Below are positions 42,914 through 51,615 of a stretch of 64,000 nt of DNA, piece by piece. Below the pieces are notes generated by a model, which saw only the letters and a program-made list of their open reading frames with translations, made no database searches and was not told the DNA's origin. Within the stretch, counting starts at the first letter, position 1, and each line of letters begins with the position of its first letter. A program made the translations under genes and the position numbers. Source of the stretch: Mycobacterium conspicuum (GTDB lineage Bacteria; Actinomycetota; Actinomycetes; Mycobacteriales; Mycobacteriaceae); assembly GCF_010730195.1 (NCBI RefSeq), contig NZ_AP022613.1:2790001-2854000 (forward strand), read 5' to 3'.

Positions 42914-44421
42914 CCGCGATCGCTGAATCTCTACAAGCTGACGTCGAGGGCGTATCGGCGCCCAGGGCGGTCGTGGTTGGCATCATGGCCGGCGATGGCG
43001 TCCAGATCGGCGTCCTGCTGGATGCCAACGCCCCCGTTTCGGTGATGACCGATCCACTGCTCAAGGTGGTCAACGGCCGCCTGCGTGAGCTGGGCGAGAC
43101 CCCGCTCGAGGCCGTGGGCCGCGGCCGGTGGGCGCTCTGCCTGGTCGACGGCACGCCCCTGCGCGCCACTCAGTCGCTGACCGAACAGGACGTCTACGAC
43201 GGCGACCGGCTCTGGATCCGTTTCATCGCGGACACCGAGCGTCGCTCGCAGGTCATCGAGCACATTTCCACCGCGGTCGCATCGGATCTGAGCAAGCGAT
43301 TCGCCTCGATCGACCCGGTCGTCGCCGTGCAGGTCGGCGCGACGATGGTGGCGGGCGGCGTGGTGAGCGGTTCGCTGCTGCTGGGCTGGTGGCGCTGGCA
43401 TCACAACTCGTGGCTGACCACCATCTATGCGGCCGTGGTCGCGGTGCTGGCGTTGACGGTTGCGGTGCTGGTGTTGAGCCGCGCCAGCACGCGCCAGGAC
43501 CGGCGCGCCGGCGACATCATGCTGCTGGGCGGGATCGCGCCGCTGACGGTGGCCGCCGCGGCCGCCCCGCCGGGACCGGTTGGCTCGCCCCAGGCGTTGC
43601 TGGGTTTCGCGGTGCTCACTGTCGCGGCAGCGATCGCGCTGAAGTTCACCGGTCGCCGATTGTCGACCTACACCGCGATCATCACCGTGGGCGCAGTGGC
43701 GACCGTCGCCAGTCTGGCTCGGATGGTCGCGGCGACAAGCGCGGTGACACTGCTCAGCTGTGTGGTCCTGGTCTCCGTGCTGGCCTACCACTTCGCCCCG
43801 GCGCTGTCCCGTCGACTGTCGGGCATCCGGCTGCCGGTTTTCCCGTCGGCGACCAGCCGGTGGGTCTTCGAGGCTCGGCCCGATCTGCCAACCACGGTGG
43901 TGCGCACTCCCGGTGCCCCGCCGGTCCTCGAAGGTCCGGCTTCGGTGCGCGACGTGCTGTTGCAGGCCGAACGGGCCCGGTCCTACCTCTCCGGTCTGCT
44001 GCTGGGCCTCGGGGTGTTGATGATCTTCTCGTTGACCGCCCTGTCCGACCCGCACACCTCGCAGCGCTGGTTGCCGCTGCTGCTGGCCGGCTTCTCCGCG
44101 GGCTTCCTGATGCTGCGCGGCCGGTCCTACGTCGACCGCTGGCAAGCGATCACGTTGGCCGGGACGTCGGTGCTCATCGTCGCGGCGGTGGTGGTGCGCT
44201 ACGTGCTGGTGCTCGAGTCGCCGCTGTCGGTGTCGATCGGCGTGGGGATCATGGTCTTGCTGCCGGCGGCGGGCTTGATGGCCGCGGCGGTGGTGCCCAA
44301 CACCATCTACAGCCCGTTGTTCCGCAAGTTCGTGGAATGGATTGAATACCTCTGCCTGATGCCGATTTTCCCGCTGGCATTCTGGTTGATGGATATCTAT
44401 GCAGCGATTCGGTACAGGTAG
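42910..44421 (+). CDS. eccD5: ESX-5 membrane channel component EccD5
   Basis: A 503-residue polytopic inner-membrane protein. A ubiquitin-like cytosolic N-terminal domain (ending about residue 110, ERRSQVIEHISTAVA) precedes about eleven hydrophobic helices, for example LLGFAVLTVAAAIALKF and LSGLLLGLGVLMIFSLTALS. Two copies per subunit complex are known to form the membrane vestibule of the ESX translocon. ATG 42910 overlaps the preceding small frame, and the 3' end overlaps mycP5 by 23 bp. Confidence 0.97.
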   Translation: MTAIAESLQADVEGVSAPRAVVVGIMAGDGVQIGVLLDANAPVSVMTDPLLKVVNGRLRELGETPLEAVGRGRWALCLVDGTPLRATQSLTEQDVYDGDRLWIRFIADTERRSQVIEHISTAVASDLSKRFASIDPVVAVQVGATMVAGGVVSGSLLLGWWRWHHNSWLTTIYAAVVAVLALTVAVLVLSRASTRQDRRAGDIMLLGGIAPLTVAAAAAPPGPVGSPQALLGFAVLTVAAAIALKFTGRRLSTYTAIITVGAVATVASLARMVAATSAVTLLSCVVLVSVLAYHFAPALSRRLSGIRLPVFPSATSRWVFEARPDLPTTVVRTPGAPPVLEGPASVRDVLLQAERARSYLSGLLLGLGVLMIFSLTALSDPHTSQRWLPLLLAGFSAGFLMLRGRSYVDRWQAITLAGTSVLIVAAVVVRYVLVLESPLSVSIGVGIMVLLPAAGLMAAAVVPNTIYSPLFRKFVEWIEYLCLMPIFPLAFWLMDIYAAIRYR

Positions 44422-46243
44422 CAGAGGGCGGCGGTCCGGTCGCGCCTCGCGCGCGACCGTCGCCGCGCTCCTGCTCACCTCGGGGGTGTTTGTCGGGTTG
44501 CCGCCGGCGTCGGCCATTACGCCGCCGACGATCGATCCGGCCGCGGTACCGCCCGACGGCCCGCCCGGGCCGCCGGCACCGATGAAGCAGAACTCGTACT
44601 GCACCGAGGTCGGTGTCCTGCCGGGCACCGACTTTCGAGTGCAGCCCAAGTACATGGAAATGCTGAACCTGCAGGAGGCCTGGGCATTCGGCCGGGGCGC
44701 CGGCCAGAAGGTCGCCGTCATCGATACCGGCGTCACGCCACACCCCAGGTTCCAGCACCTGATCGCCGGCGGCGACTACGTGATGGCCGGCGACGGGCTC
44801 TCGGACTGCGACGCCCACGGCACCATCGTGGCGTCGATGATCGGGGCGGCACCGGCAAACGGTGCGGCGGCGCCCCCGGCGGCGCCGCGCAAGCCCGTGA
44901 CCATCCCGACCACCGAACCGCCGCCGAAAGCGCCGCCGCCACAGACCGTTACGTTGTCGCCGCTACCGCAGACCGTGACGATGGTTCCGCCGCCCCCGCC
45001 GGAGGCGCCCCCGCCGTTTGGCGCGCCGCCACCGCCACCGCCATCGCCACCACCAGGACCGCCTGGTCCGCCCCCGGGGCCTCCTCCGGTTCCGGGCGCG
45101 GCCAACCACGGCGGTGGCACGGTGACCATTCCGCATTGGGGTCCTGGCGCCGGCCGGGTGATCGCCGTCGACAATCCGACCGCGCCGCGCCCCCTGGACC
45201 CGACGCCCAAACCGCCACCGCCACCGCCACCCGCGCCCCCCGGGCCTGGGCCGGCTGACGCCTTCAGCGGCATCGCACCCGACGTCGACATCATCTCAAT
45301 TCGCCAGTCCAGCAACGCTTTTACGCTAAAGGACCCGTACACCGGCGACGAAGATCCGCAGACGTCGCAGAAGATCGACTACGTCCAGACGATGGCGCGG
45401 GCGATCGTCCATGCCGCCAACATGGGTGCGTCGGTGATCAACATCTCCGAGGTTGAGTGCATGAGCGCGCGCAACATCATCGACCAGCGCGCGCTGGGTG
45501 CCGCGGTCCGTTATGCCGCGGTCGACAAGAACGCCGTCATCGTGGCGGCCGCCGGAGACAGCAGCAAGAAGGACTGCAAGCAGAACCCTGCCTATGATCC
45601 CTTGCAGCCCAACGACCCTCGCAACTGGAACGCGGTCACCACGGTGGTGACGCCATCGTGGTTCAGCGACTACGTCCTGACGGTGGGCGCGGTCGATACC
45701 AATGGTCAACCGCTGACTCAGGGCGGTGGGCAGGGCTCGATGAGCATCGCCGGGCCGTGGGTGGGGATCGCCGCCCCAGGCCTCGATGTCGTCGGACTCT
45801 CGCCGCGCGACGACGGCCTGATCAACGCGATCGACGGCCCGGACAACTCATTGCTGACCCCGGCCGGCACCAGCTTCTCGACGGCCATCGTGTCCGGGGT
45901 GGCCGCGCTGGTCCGCGCCAAGTTTCCCCAGCTGACGGCATACCAGATCATCAATCGTTTGGTCCGGACGGCCAGGCCGCCGGCTCGCGGGGTGGACAAT
46001 CAGGTCGGTTATGGTGTGGTCGACCCCGTGGCGGCACTGACCTGGGATGTACCGGAAGGTCCGGCGAAACCACCACAGCAACTGTCGGCTCCGTTGAACC
46101 TGCCCAAGCCGGTGGCCCACCGCGATATGGTGCCGGTGTGGGTGGCCGTCGGAGGGTTCACCGCGGCACTACTGGTAGGCGGCGCTGCATTCGGTGTTGC
46201 GATGATGGTCGCGCGAACGCGTAAGCAGAAGGCGGAGCAGTGA
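44399..46243 (+). CDS. mycP5: ESX-5 mycosin protease MycP5
   Basis: A 614-residue subtilisin-like protease, membrane anchored on the periplasmic side. A signal peptide (ATVAALLLTSGVFVGLPPASA) is followed by the catalytic triad D109 (VAVIDTGV), H140 (DAHGTIVASM) and S492 (GTSFSTAIVSG). Between His and Ser lies a long proline-rich loop (residues about 165-285, runs such as APPPPPPSPPPGPPGPPPG), longer than I expect for the family. The C-terminal helix is WVAVGGFTAALLVGGAAFGV. Mycosins stabilise the ESX membrane complex. It is translationally coupled at both ends (eccD5 and eccE5). Confidence 0.97.
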   Translation: MQRFGTGSRGRRSGRASRATVAALLLTSGVFVGLPPASAITPPTIDPAAVPPDGPPGPPAPMKQNSYCTEVGVLPGTDFRVQPKYMEMLNLQEAWAFGRGAGQKVAVIDTGVTPHPRFQHLIAGGDYVMAGDGLSDCDAHGTIVASMIGAAPANGAAAPPAAPRKPVTIPTTEPPPKAPPPQTVTLSPLPQTVTMVPPPPPEAPPPFGAPPPPPPSPPPGPPGPPPGPPPVPGAANHGGGTVTIPHWGPGAGRVIAVDNPTAPRPLDPTPKPPPPPPPAPPGPGPADAFSGIAPDVDIISIRQSSNAFTLKDPYTGDEDPQTSQKIDYVQTMARAIVHAANMGASVINISEVECMSARNIIDQRALGAAVRYAAVDKNAVIVAAAGDSSKKDCKQNPAYDPLQPNDPRNWNAVTTVVTPSWFSDYVLTVGAVDTNGQPLTQGGGQGSMSIAGPWVGIAAPGLDVVGLSPRDDGLINAIDGPDNSLLTPAGTSFSTAIVSGVAALVRAKFPQLTAYQIINRLVRTARPPARGVDNQVGYGVVDPVAALTWDVPEGPAKPPQQLSAPLNLPKPVAHRDMVPVWVAVGGFTAALLVGGAAFGVAMMVARTRKQKAEQ

Positions 46244-47451
46244 TGAAGGCTCAGCGCAGGTTTGGCGTGGCTTTGGCTTGGCCACGGGTCACCGCGGTAT
46301 TCATTATCGACATCGTGATCTTGGTGTTGGCCAGTCATTGCCCGGAGTCATGGCAGGCGAATCACCATGTGGCCTGGTGGGTCGGGGTCGGCATCGCCGC
46401 AGCGGTGACGTTGCTGTCGCTGGTCACCTATCACGGCCTGACGGTGGCGTCGGGATTGGGCGCGTGGCTATGGGACTGGTCCGCCGATCCGGGCTCCGCC
46501 CTGGCCGCGGGGTGTACGCCGGCGATCGATCACCAGCGCCGCTTCGGGCGTGACGCGGTCGGCGTGCGAGAGCATCGCGGCCATCTGGTTACGGTGATCG
46601 CGGTCGAGGACCGCGAGGACGACCCGTCGGGGCGGCACCGGCATCGGTCCGCCGCGGAGGCGATGTTGCCGGTGTCCGCGGTGGCAAAAGGTTTGCGCCA
46701 GTTCGACATTCACCTCGAGGGCATCGACATCGTCGCGGTGAAGGTCCGGCGCGGGGGCAACGCGGCCGAGCTGACGGCGCTCGAAGACTGGGGCCCCGAA
46801 GAGTGGGACGTGGTGGGCGATCAGCCCGCGTCCTACCAGCGTCGCACCTGGCTGGTGTTGCGGATGAACCCGCAGCGCAATGTCGCCGCGGTCGCCGCCC
46901 GGGATTCGCTGGCCTCGACGCTGGCCGCGGCCACCGAGCGGCTCGCTCAGGATCTGGACGGCCCGACGTGCATCGCTCGGCCGTTGACCGCCGACGAAAT
47001 CGCGGAGGTTGACAGCGCCGTGCTGTCCGACCTGGAACCGACCTGGAGCCGTCCGGGCTGGCGTCACCTCAAGCATTTCAACGGGTTCGTGACCAGCTTC
47101 TGGTTGTCGCCGTCGGGCATCGACTCCGAGAGACTGGACCAGCTGTGGTCGACCGAGAGCGCCGACATCGGCTCCACGGTGCTCACCCTGCGGCTGGTCA
47201 GCCGAGCCGGCCGGCCCCACGTGTCCGGCTGGGTGCGCTACCACAGCGACAACCGGCTACCCCGGGACGTCTCGGCGGGACTCAACCGGCTCACCGGCCG
47301 CCAGTTGGCCGCTGTGCGGGCCAGCATGCCTGCCCCGACGCCTCGGCCCCTGCTGAGCGTGCCCAGCCGAGAATTGCACAACGAAGAGGACCTGGTGCTA
47401 TCCGTTAGTCAGGTGCGGGAGAACGCAACCAGCGTGCCTGTCGGGCAATGA
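46240..47451 (+). CDS. eccE5: ESX-5 membrane component EccE5
   Basis: A 403-residue protein with two membrane helices near the N-terminus (VTAVFIIDIVILVLASHC; VGVGIAAAVTLLSLVTYHG) and a cytosolic/peripheral domain. It forms the outer rim of the ESX-5 inner-membrane complex with EccB5, EccC5 and EccD5. The start is GTG 46240 or ATG 46243; both overlap the mycP5 stop. The TGA overlaps the eccA5 ATG (ATGA), completing an operon with all steps coupled. Confidence 0.96.
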   Translation: MMKAQRRFGVALAWPRVTAVFIIDIVILVLASHCPESWQANHHVAWWVGVGIAAAVTLLSLVTYHGLTVASGLGAWLWDWSADPGSALAAGCTPAIDHQRRFGRDAVGVREHRGHLVTVIAVEDREDDPSGRHRHRSAAEAMLPVSAVAKGLRQFDIHLEGIDIVAVKVRRGGNAAELTALEDWGPEEWDVVGDQPASYQRRTWLVLRMNPQRNVAAVAARDSLASTLAAATERLAQDLDGPTCIARPLTADEIAEVDSAVLSDLEPTWSRPGWRHLKHFNGFVTSFWLSPSGIDSERLDQLWSTESADIGSTVLTLRLVSRAGRPHVSGWVRYHSDNRLPRDVSAGLNRLTGRQLAAVRASMPAPTPRPLLSVPSRELHNEEDLVLSVSQVRENATSVPVGQ

Positions 47452-49280
47452 GCCGCCCACAATCCACCGCCGAGGACGCGCGCAACGCAATGGTCGCGGG
47501 CCTGTTGGCGTCCGGGATTTCGGTCAACGGCCTACAGCCCAGCCACAACCCTCAAGTCGCCGCGCAAATGTTCAACACGGCCACCACGCTCGACCCGTCG
47601 ATGTGCGATGCCTGGCTCGCCAGGGTGCTGGCGGGCGAACAGAGCATCGAGGTGCTCTCCGGGGCATGGGCGGCCGTGCGCCAATTCGGCTGGGAGACTC
47701 GCCGTCTCGGAGTCACCGACCTGCAATTCCGTCCCGAGGTGTCCGACGGATTGTTCCTGCGGCTCGCCGTCACCAGCGTGGAGTCGTTGGCGTGCGCGTA
47801 CGCCGCCGTGCTCGCCGAGGCAAAGCGCTACCAGGAGGCGGCCAAACTGCTCGACGGCGTCGAACCACGTCACCCCTTCGACCACGAGTTGGTCGCCTAC
47901 GTGCGGGGCGTGCTGTACTTCCGCACCCAGCGTTGGCCCGAGGTGCTGGTCCAGTTTCCCGAGGGCACACAGTGGCGCAACCCTGAGCTGAAGGCCGCGG
48001 GCGCGGCGATGGCAACCACCGCGTTGGCGTCGCTGGGGGTTTTCGAAGAGGCGTACCGGCGCGGGCAGGAAGCCGTCGAGGGGGACCGGGTGCCGGGGGC
48101 GGCCAACATTGCCTTGTACACCCAGGGCATGTGTCTGCGGCATGTGGGTCGCGAGGAAGAAGCCGTCGAGTTGCTGCGCCGGGTGTATTCGCGGGACCCG
48201 AAGTTCACCCCGGCCCGTGAAGCACTGGACAACCCCAACTATCGGCTGGTCCTGACCGACCCCGAGACGATCGAGGCCCGCACGGACCCGTGGGATCCCG
48301 CAAGCGCCCCGACCCGGGCACAGACCGAGGCCGCGCGCCACGCCGAGGCTGCCGCGAAGTACCTGGCCGAGGGAGACGCCGAGCTGAACGCGATGCTCGG
48401 CATGGAGCGCGCCAAGAAGGAAATCAAACTCATCAAGGCGACCACCAAGGTGAACCTGGCACGCGCCAAAATGGGGCTCCCGGTACCGGTGACGTCGCGC
48501 CACACCTTGCTGCTCGGCCCGCCCGGCACCGGCAAGACATCGGTGGCACGAGCCTTCAGCAAGCAGCTGTGCGGTTTGACCGTGCTGCGCAAACCGGTGG
48601 TGGTCGAGACCAGCCGCACCAAGCTGTTGGGCCGGTACATGGCCGACGCGGAGAAGAACACCGAGGAGATGCTCGAGGGAGCATTGGGCGGCGCCGTCTT
48701 CTTCGACGAGATGCACACCTTGCATGAGAAGGGCTACCACCAGGGCGACCCGTACGGCAACGCGATCATCAACACGCTGCTGCTGTACATGGAAAACCAC
48801 CGTGACGAACTGGTGGTCTTTGGTGCGGGTTACGCCAAGGCCATGGACAAGATGCTCGAGGTGAATCAGGGTCTGCGGCGGCGCTTTTCGACGGTGATCG
48901 AATTCTTCAGCTACACCCCGGACGAGTTGCTTGCCCTGACGAAATTGATGGCCCAGGAGAACGAGGACCTCATCACCGACGAAGAAGTCCAGATCCTGCT
49001 ACCGCAGTATGCCAAGTTTTACAACGACGAGAGTTACTCCGAAGACGGGGATTTGATTCGCGGCATCGACACGCTCGGCAACGCCGGCTTCGTGCGCAAC
49101 GTGGTCGAGAAGGCTCGGGATCACCGGAGTTTCCGCCTGGACGACGAGGATCTCGACGCGGTGCTGGCCAGCGACCTCACCGACTTCAGCGAGGCCCAAT
49201 TGCGCCGGTTCAAGGAATTGACCGCCGAAGACCTGGCCGAAGGTCTGAGCGCGGCGGTAGCCGAGAAGAAGTCCGGCTAG
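47448..49280 (+). CDS. eccA5: ESX-5 cytosolic AAA+ ATPase EccA5
   Basis: A 610-residue CbxX/CfqX-type AAA+ protein. The N-terminal half is a TPR-like helical domain; the C-terminal half holds Walker A GPPGTGKT (residues 357-364) and Walker B VFFDEMHTL, with sensor and arginine-finger region NQGLRRRFST. EccA proteins help release EspG from PE-PPE pairs or support export, and act in the cytosol. It is the last gene of the ESX-5 operon; no strong hairpin was found directly behind it. Confidence 0.97.
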   Translation: MSRPQSTAEDARNAMVAGLLASGISVNGLQPSHNPQVAAQMFNTATTLDPSMCDAWLARVLAGEQSIEVLSGAWAAVRQFGWETRRLGVTDLQFRPEVSDGLFLRLAVTSVESLACAYAAVLAEAKRYQEAAKLLDGVEPRHPFDHELVAYVRGVLYFRTQRWPEVLVQFPEGTQWRNPELKAAGAAMATTALASLGVFEEAYRRGQEAVEGDRVPGAANIALYTQGMCLRHVGREEEAVELLRRVYSRDPKFTPAREALDNPNYRLVLTDPETIEARTDPWDPASAPTRAQTEAARHAEAAAKYLAEGDAELNAMLGMERAKKEIKLIKATTKVNLARAKMGLPVPVTSRHTLLLGPPGTGKTSVARAFSKQLCGLTVLRKPVVVETSRTKLLGRYMADAEKNTEEMLEGALGGAVFFDEMHTLHEKGYHQGDPYGNAIINTLLLYMENHRDELVVFGAGYAKAMDKMLEVNQGLRRRFSTVIEFFSYTPDELLALTKLMAQENEDLITDEEVQILLPQYAKFYNDESYSEDGDLIRGIDTLGNAGFVRNVVEKARDHRSFRLDDEDLDAVLASDLTDFSEAQLRRFKELTAEDLAEGLSAAVAEKKSG

Positions 49281-49689
49281 GTGCCCGCGATGGCGGCCGG
49301 CGTGCGCCCGACGTCATGCGCTACGACTTTCGCGATACACCCGGGCAACGGTCATTTGCGTGGTCTATGTGTTGCGCCCAAATCGCTTCCGCGGCTGCGG
49401 CGCTCGACTATGCTTCGGACCTCCACAGCGTCGCGGTAACGATGCCGCGCCCAACAAAATCTGCTGGGTGAGCGCGGCCAATCAGGCCTCCGATACCTGC
49501 ATCTGACGGGAGGGGGCGGACAGGTCTACGTGACAGTTGCTGTACGAAATCGATGACAGTTTCTCCTCTCCGATCTGGTCACGGCGTCCTTCCTGGCCGA
49601 GACGGCCGGCGCCGAGTACCTGATGCTCGCCTCTACCGCCTGCGACTGGCCCCGTAGCCGGGTCGGACTCTTCCGAAAGGACAAGTCCG
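49281..49689. other. non-coding stretch after eccA5
   Basis: A 409-bp region with no gene I can support. In M. tuberculosis this place holds the lipoprotein gene lppT; no lipobox or matching frame is visible here. AAAGGA at its right end is the ribosome site for the mini-PE frame that follows. Confidence 0.4.
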
Positions 49690-49791
49690 ATGTCATGCGT
49701 TGTGACACAACCGGAATCACCCCGAGTTGAGCGCCAAACCGTATCCGCGTTTATCGCAACACAATTCGCGGCAGGCTGCGGCAGATGCTAG
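49690..49791 (+). pseudogene. mini-PE reading frame / truncated PE remnant 1
   Basis: A 33-residue frame that starts MSCVVTQPES and continues VERQTVSAFIATQFAAG. The first part matches the PE start (MSFVTTQPEA) and the second matches the helix-2 stretch VSALTAAQFAAH found about 40 residues further on in full PE proteins, so the middle of the PE domain is missing. AAAGGA is 8 nt upstream of ATG. Its TAG stands 2 nt before the ATG of the next PPE gene. Either a decayed PE gene or a retained leader peptide that couples PPE translation. Confidence 0.65.
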
Positions 49792-49793
49792 CC

Positions 49794-51002
49794 ATGGACT
49801 ACGGAGCGCTACCCCCGGAAATCAACTCTGCCCGAATGTATTCCGGGCCGGGCTCGCCCCCGATGCTGGCGGCCGCGGCGGCATGGGATGGGCTGGCGGC
49901 GGAGCTGTTTGCGACGGCATCCGCCTACCAGACGGTGATCGATCGGCTGGTCGGCGAGGGATGGCTGGGGCCGGCCTCCGCGTCGATGGCGGCCGCGGTG
50001 ACCCCCTACATGATGTGGGTGAGTCTCACCGGCGCGCAGGCCGAGCGAGCCGCCAGTCAAGCATCATCGGCGGCCGGCGCCTATGAGGCCGCGTTCGCCG
50101 CGACGGTGCCTCCCGCTGCCGTCGCGGCCAACCGGGCTCAGCTGGCGGCGTTGGTCGCAACCAATTTTCTGGGCCAAAACACGGCCGCGATCGCGGCAAC
50201 GGAGGCGCACTACGGCGAAATGTGGGCGCAGGACGCGGCGGCGATGTATGCGTATGCGGCGAGTTCGGCCGCGGCCGCGGCATTGGATCCGTTCAAACAA
50301 CCACCGCCGACCACCGACCCGGCCGGGGCGGTCGGCCAGGCTGCCGCGGTCGCCCAGGCCACCGGCACACCGGCGGCCTCCGGCGCGCAGACGATGCTGG
50401 CCCAGCTGACGTCGGCGGTTCCGAATGCGCTGCAATCACTCGCCGTGCCGCTGGGCTTGCCGACCGACCTGTGGGGCTTCCTGGACTCCAACTTCGTCAA
50501 CGGGTTCGTCTCGGCCGGGTACGTCAGCCCCGCCATCATCCAACAAACCGTCACCGCGGCGATGGCAGACATCAACGCGGTAGCCGTCGGGTCGGCACCC
50601 GGGGCCACGGCGCTACCACCCATGGGTGCCGGGCCGGGGAATGCCACCTGGGTGCCTTTGGGGACGCCCGTCGTGCCCTACAGCTCCGCTGCCGCGTCGC
50701 TCGGATCGACGGGTGTGCCGGGGGTAAGCGCGGGCATGCCTTCGGCGGAGTTGGCGCGCGGGGTGTTGGTCGGACGTCTGTCCGCGCCCCAGAGTTGGGT
50801 CGCGGCCACCCAGGTGGAGAACCACGCGGGGACCGCGCTCGCGGGGGGCGGCTGGAACAGCACGGCGCTCCCCGAGAGTCCGGCCGGTGTGCCCGGGATG
50901 CCGGGGATACCCGCGGCGAGCACCGCCGGACGCCACTTCGGCAGCGGACCGCGATACGGGTTCCACGTGACCGTCATGCCACGGCCACCGGCCGCCGGGT
51001 GA
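49794..51002 (+). CDS. PPE family protein
   Basis: A 402-residue PPE protein starting MDYGALPPEINSARMYSGPG (ATG 49785 three codons earlier is possible). The WxG turn is EGWLGPASASM. The SVP-region motif is degenerate, GRLSAPQSW. The C-terminus RYGFHVTVMPRPPAAG is the usual ending. It has no full PE partner; the mini-PE frame lies 2 nt upstream. Position after eccA5 equals the PPE28-30 area of M. tuberculosis, but one-to-one orthology cannot be set by eye. Confidence 0.93.
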   Translation: MDYGALPPEINSARMYSGPGSPPMLAAAAAWDGLAAELFATASAYQTVIDRLVGEGWLGPASASMAAAVTPYMMWVSLTGAQAERAASQASSAAGAYEAAFAATVPPAAVAANRAQLAALVATNFLGQNTAAIAATEAHYGEMWAQDAAAMYAYAASSAAAAALDPFKQPPPTTDPAGAVGQAAAVAQATGTPAASGAQTMLAQLTSAVPNALQSLAVPLGLPTDLWGFLDSNFVNGFVSAGYVSPAIIQQTVTAAMADINAVAVGSAPGATALPPMGAGPGNATWVPLGTPVVPYSSAAASLGSTGVPGVSAGMPSAELARGVLVGRLSAPQSWVAATQVENHAGTALAGGGWNSTALPESPAGVPGMPGIPAASTAGRHFGSGPRYGFHVTVMPRPPAAG

Positions 51003-51071
51003 TGGCAGCGGGCGCGGCCGGCAGTCAGCTTGACGCGCTCCCGCTGCGGGTGGAACCATGGCTGTCGCATG

Positions 51072-51232
51072 CACCTCGCTAGGTGAGGCGTCCGCACGGA
51101 TATAGGCCACTGACCTCGAACGTCGAAAGACGCCCAGGGTCAGGACAGCTCCTCCCGGATTAAGGGTTGAGCCCAAGTGGCTTCCGGCATAGGGCCGGAT
51201 ACGCCGTGTGGTGCCGAAGCTCTGTCGAGAGG
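51072..51232 (+). promoter_or_regulatory. M-box (ykoK) magnesium riboswitch
   Basis: Sequence and pairings match the M-box aptamer. The conserved 5' segment CTAGGTGAGGC is at 51079-51089. CACGG (51095-51099) can pair with CCGTG. GCCAC pairs with GTGGC, and TGACC with GGTCA. CGTC-GAAA-GACG (51121-51132) forms the GNRA-capped inner hairpin, followed by GGGTCAGGACAG. CCGG-CCGG flank a loop near 51184-51199. The 3' segment GTGCCGAAGCTCT closes it. When Mg2+ is high, M-boxes fold compactly and turn off magnesium-uptake genes. Downstream lie a 26-codon ORF, a mini-PE, two PPE genes and then the PE20-mgtC block. Confidence 0.85.
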
Positions 51233-51324
51233 GGTGCAGGACTTGGCTGCTTCGCCGGGCTCTCATCCCATGTGCAAAGTGTTGGCATCCGCGCATGCCC
51301 CGGCCGTGAGGAGGTGAGAGCGAA

Positions 51325-51405
51325 ATGAGTTCCGACGATAGTCCGTATTCCAGATCGACGATCATTTCGTTGCGCCCCGGCCCCGGCACCGTTGCCACGG
51401 TCTAA
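51325..51405 (+). CDS. 26-residue leader ORF in the M-box transcript
   Basis: ATG 51325 is preceded by AGGAGGTGAG at 51309-51318, a near-perfect match to the anti-Shine-Dalgarno, with 6-7 nt spacing. The product is MSSDDSPYSRSTIISLRPGP plus GTVATV. Acidic and proline residues near the start (DDSP) and RPGPG later could slow or destabilise ribosomes when Mg2+ is low, as known for enterobacterial MgtL. A hairpin follows 25 bp after the stop. A leader-peptide function is inference; the initiation site itself is strong. Confidence 0.6.
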   Translation: MSSDDSPYSRSTIISLRPGPGTVATV

Positions 51406-51430
51406 CTCGGCCTCTTCGGCTACATCTTTT

Positions 51431-51450
51431 GACTCCGCGCGGGGGGAGTC
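51431..51450 (+). terminator. hairpin downstream of leader ORF, possible attenuator
   Basis: GACTCC (51431-51436) and GGAGTC (51445-51450) form a perfect 6-bp stem with an 8-nt GC-rich loop. It lies 25 bp after the leader ORF stop and before the mini-PE and PPE genes, where an expression platform terminator would act. There is no T-run after it, so it may instead work with Rho or at translation. Confidence 0.4.
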
Positions 51451-51517
51451 CAGCTTCGTGCGCCGAATTGGCGTGAACTAGTTACGGCGGCCGGGCCTTT
51501 CGGCGAGGAGAAGCCCG

Positions 51518-51613
51518 ATGTCGTTTGCAATCACGCGTTCGGAAATGCCTGCCGCGGCATTATCCGCTTTCGCGACAACATATTTCGCCGTTACGCCGAG
51601 AACAGGGGGGTAA
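51518..51613 (+). pseudogene. mini-PE reading frame / truncated PE remnant 2
   Basis: A 31-residue frame starting MSFAITRSEMPAAALSAFAT and ending with TYFAVTPRTGG. Like remnant 1 it joins a PE-type start (MSF..T..E) directly to an SAFxxTxFA segment resembling PE helix 2. GAGGAG lies 7 nt upstream, and TAA is 2 nt before the PPE ATG, the same spacing as remnant 1. The shared deletion and spacing suggest common origin or retained function rather than random decay. Confidence 0.65.
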
Positions 51614-51615
51614 CG

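Noticed and set aside
45000..45240. GCCACC/CCGCCG tracts as a CRISPR or tandem repeat array
   Set aside because: They are proline codons of the MycP5 loop, in frame and irregular in spacing.
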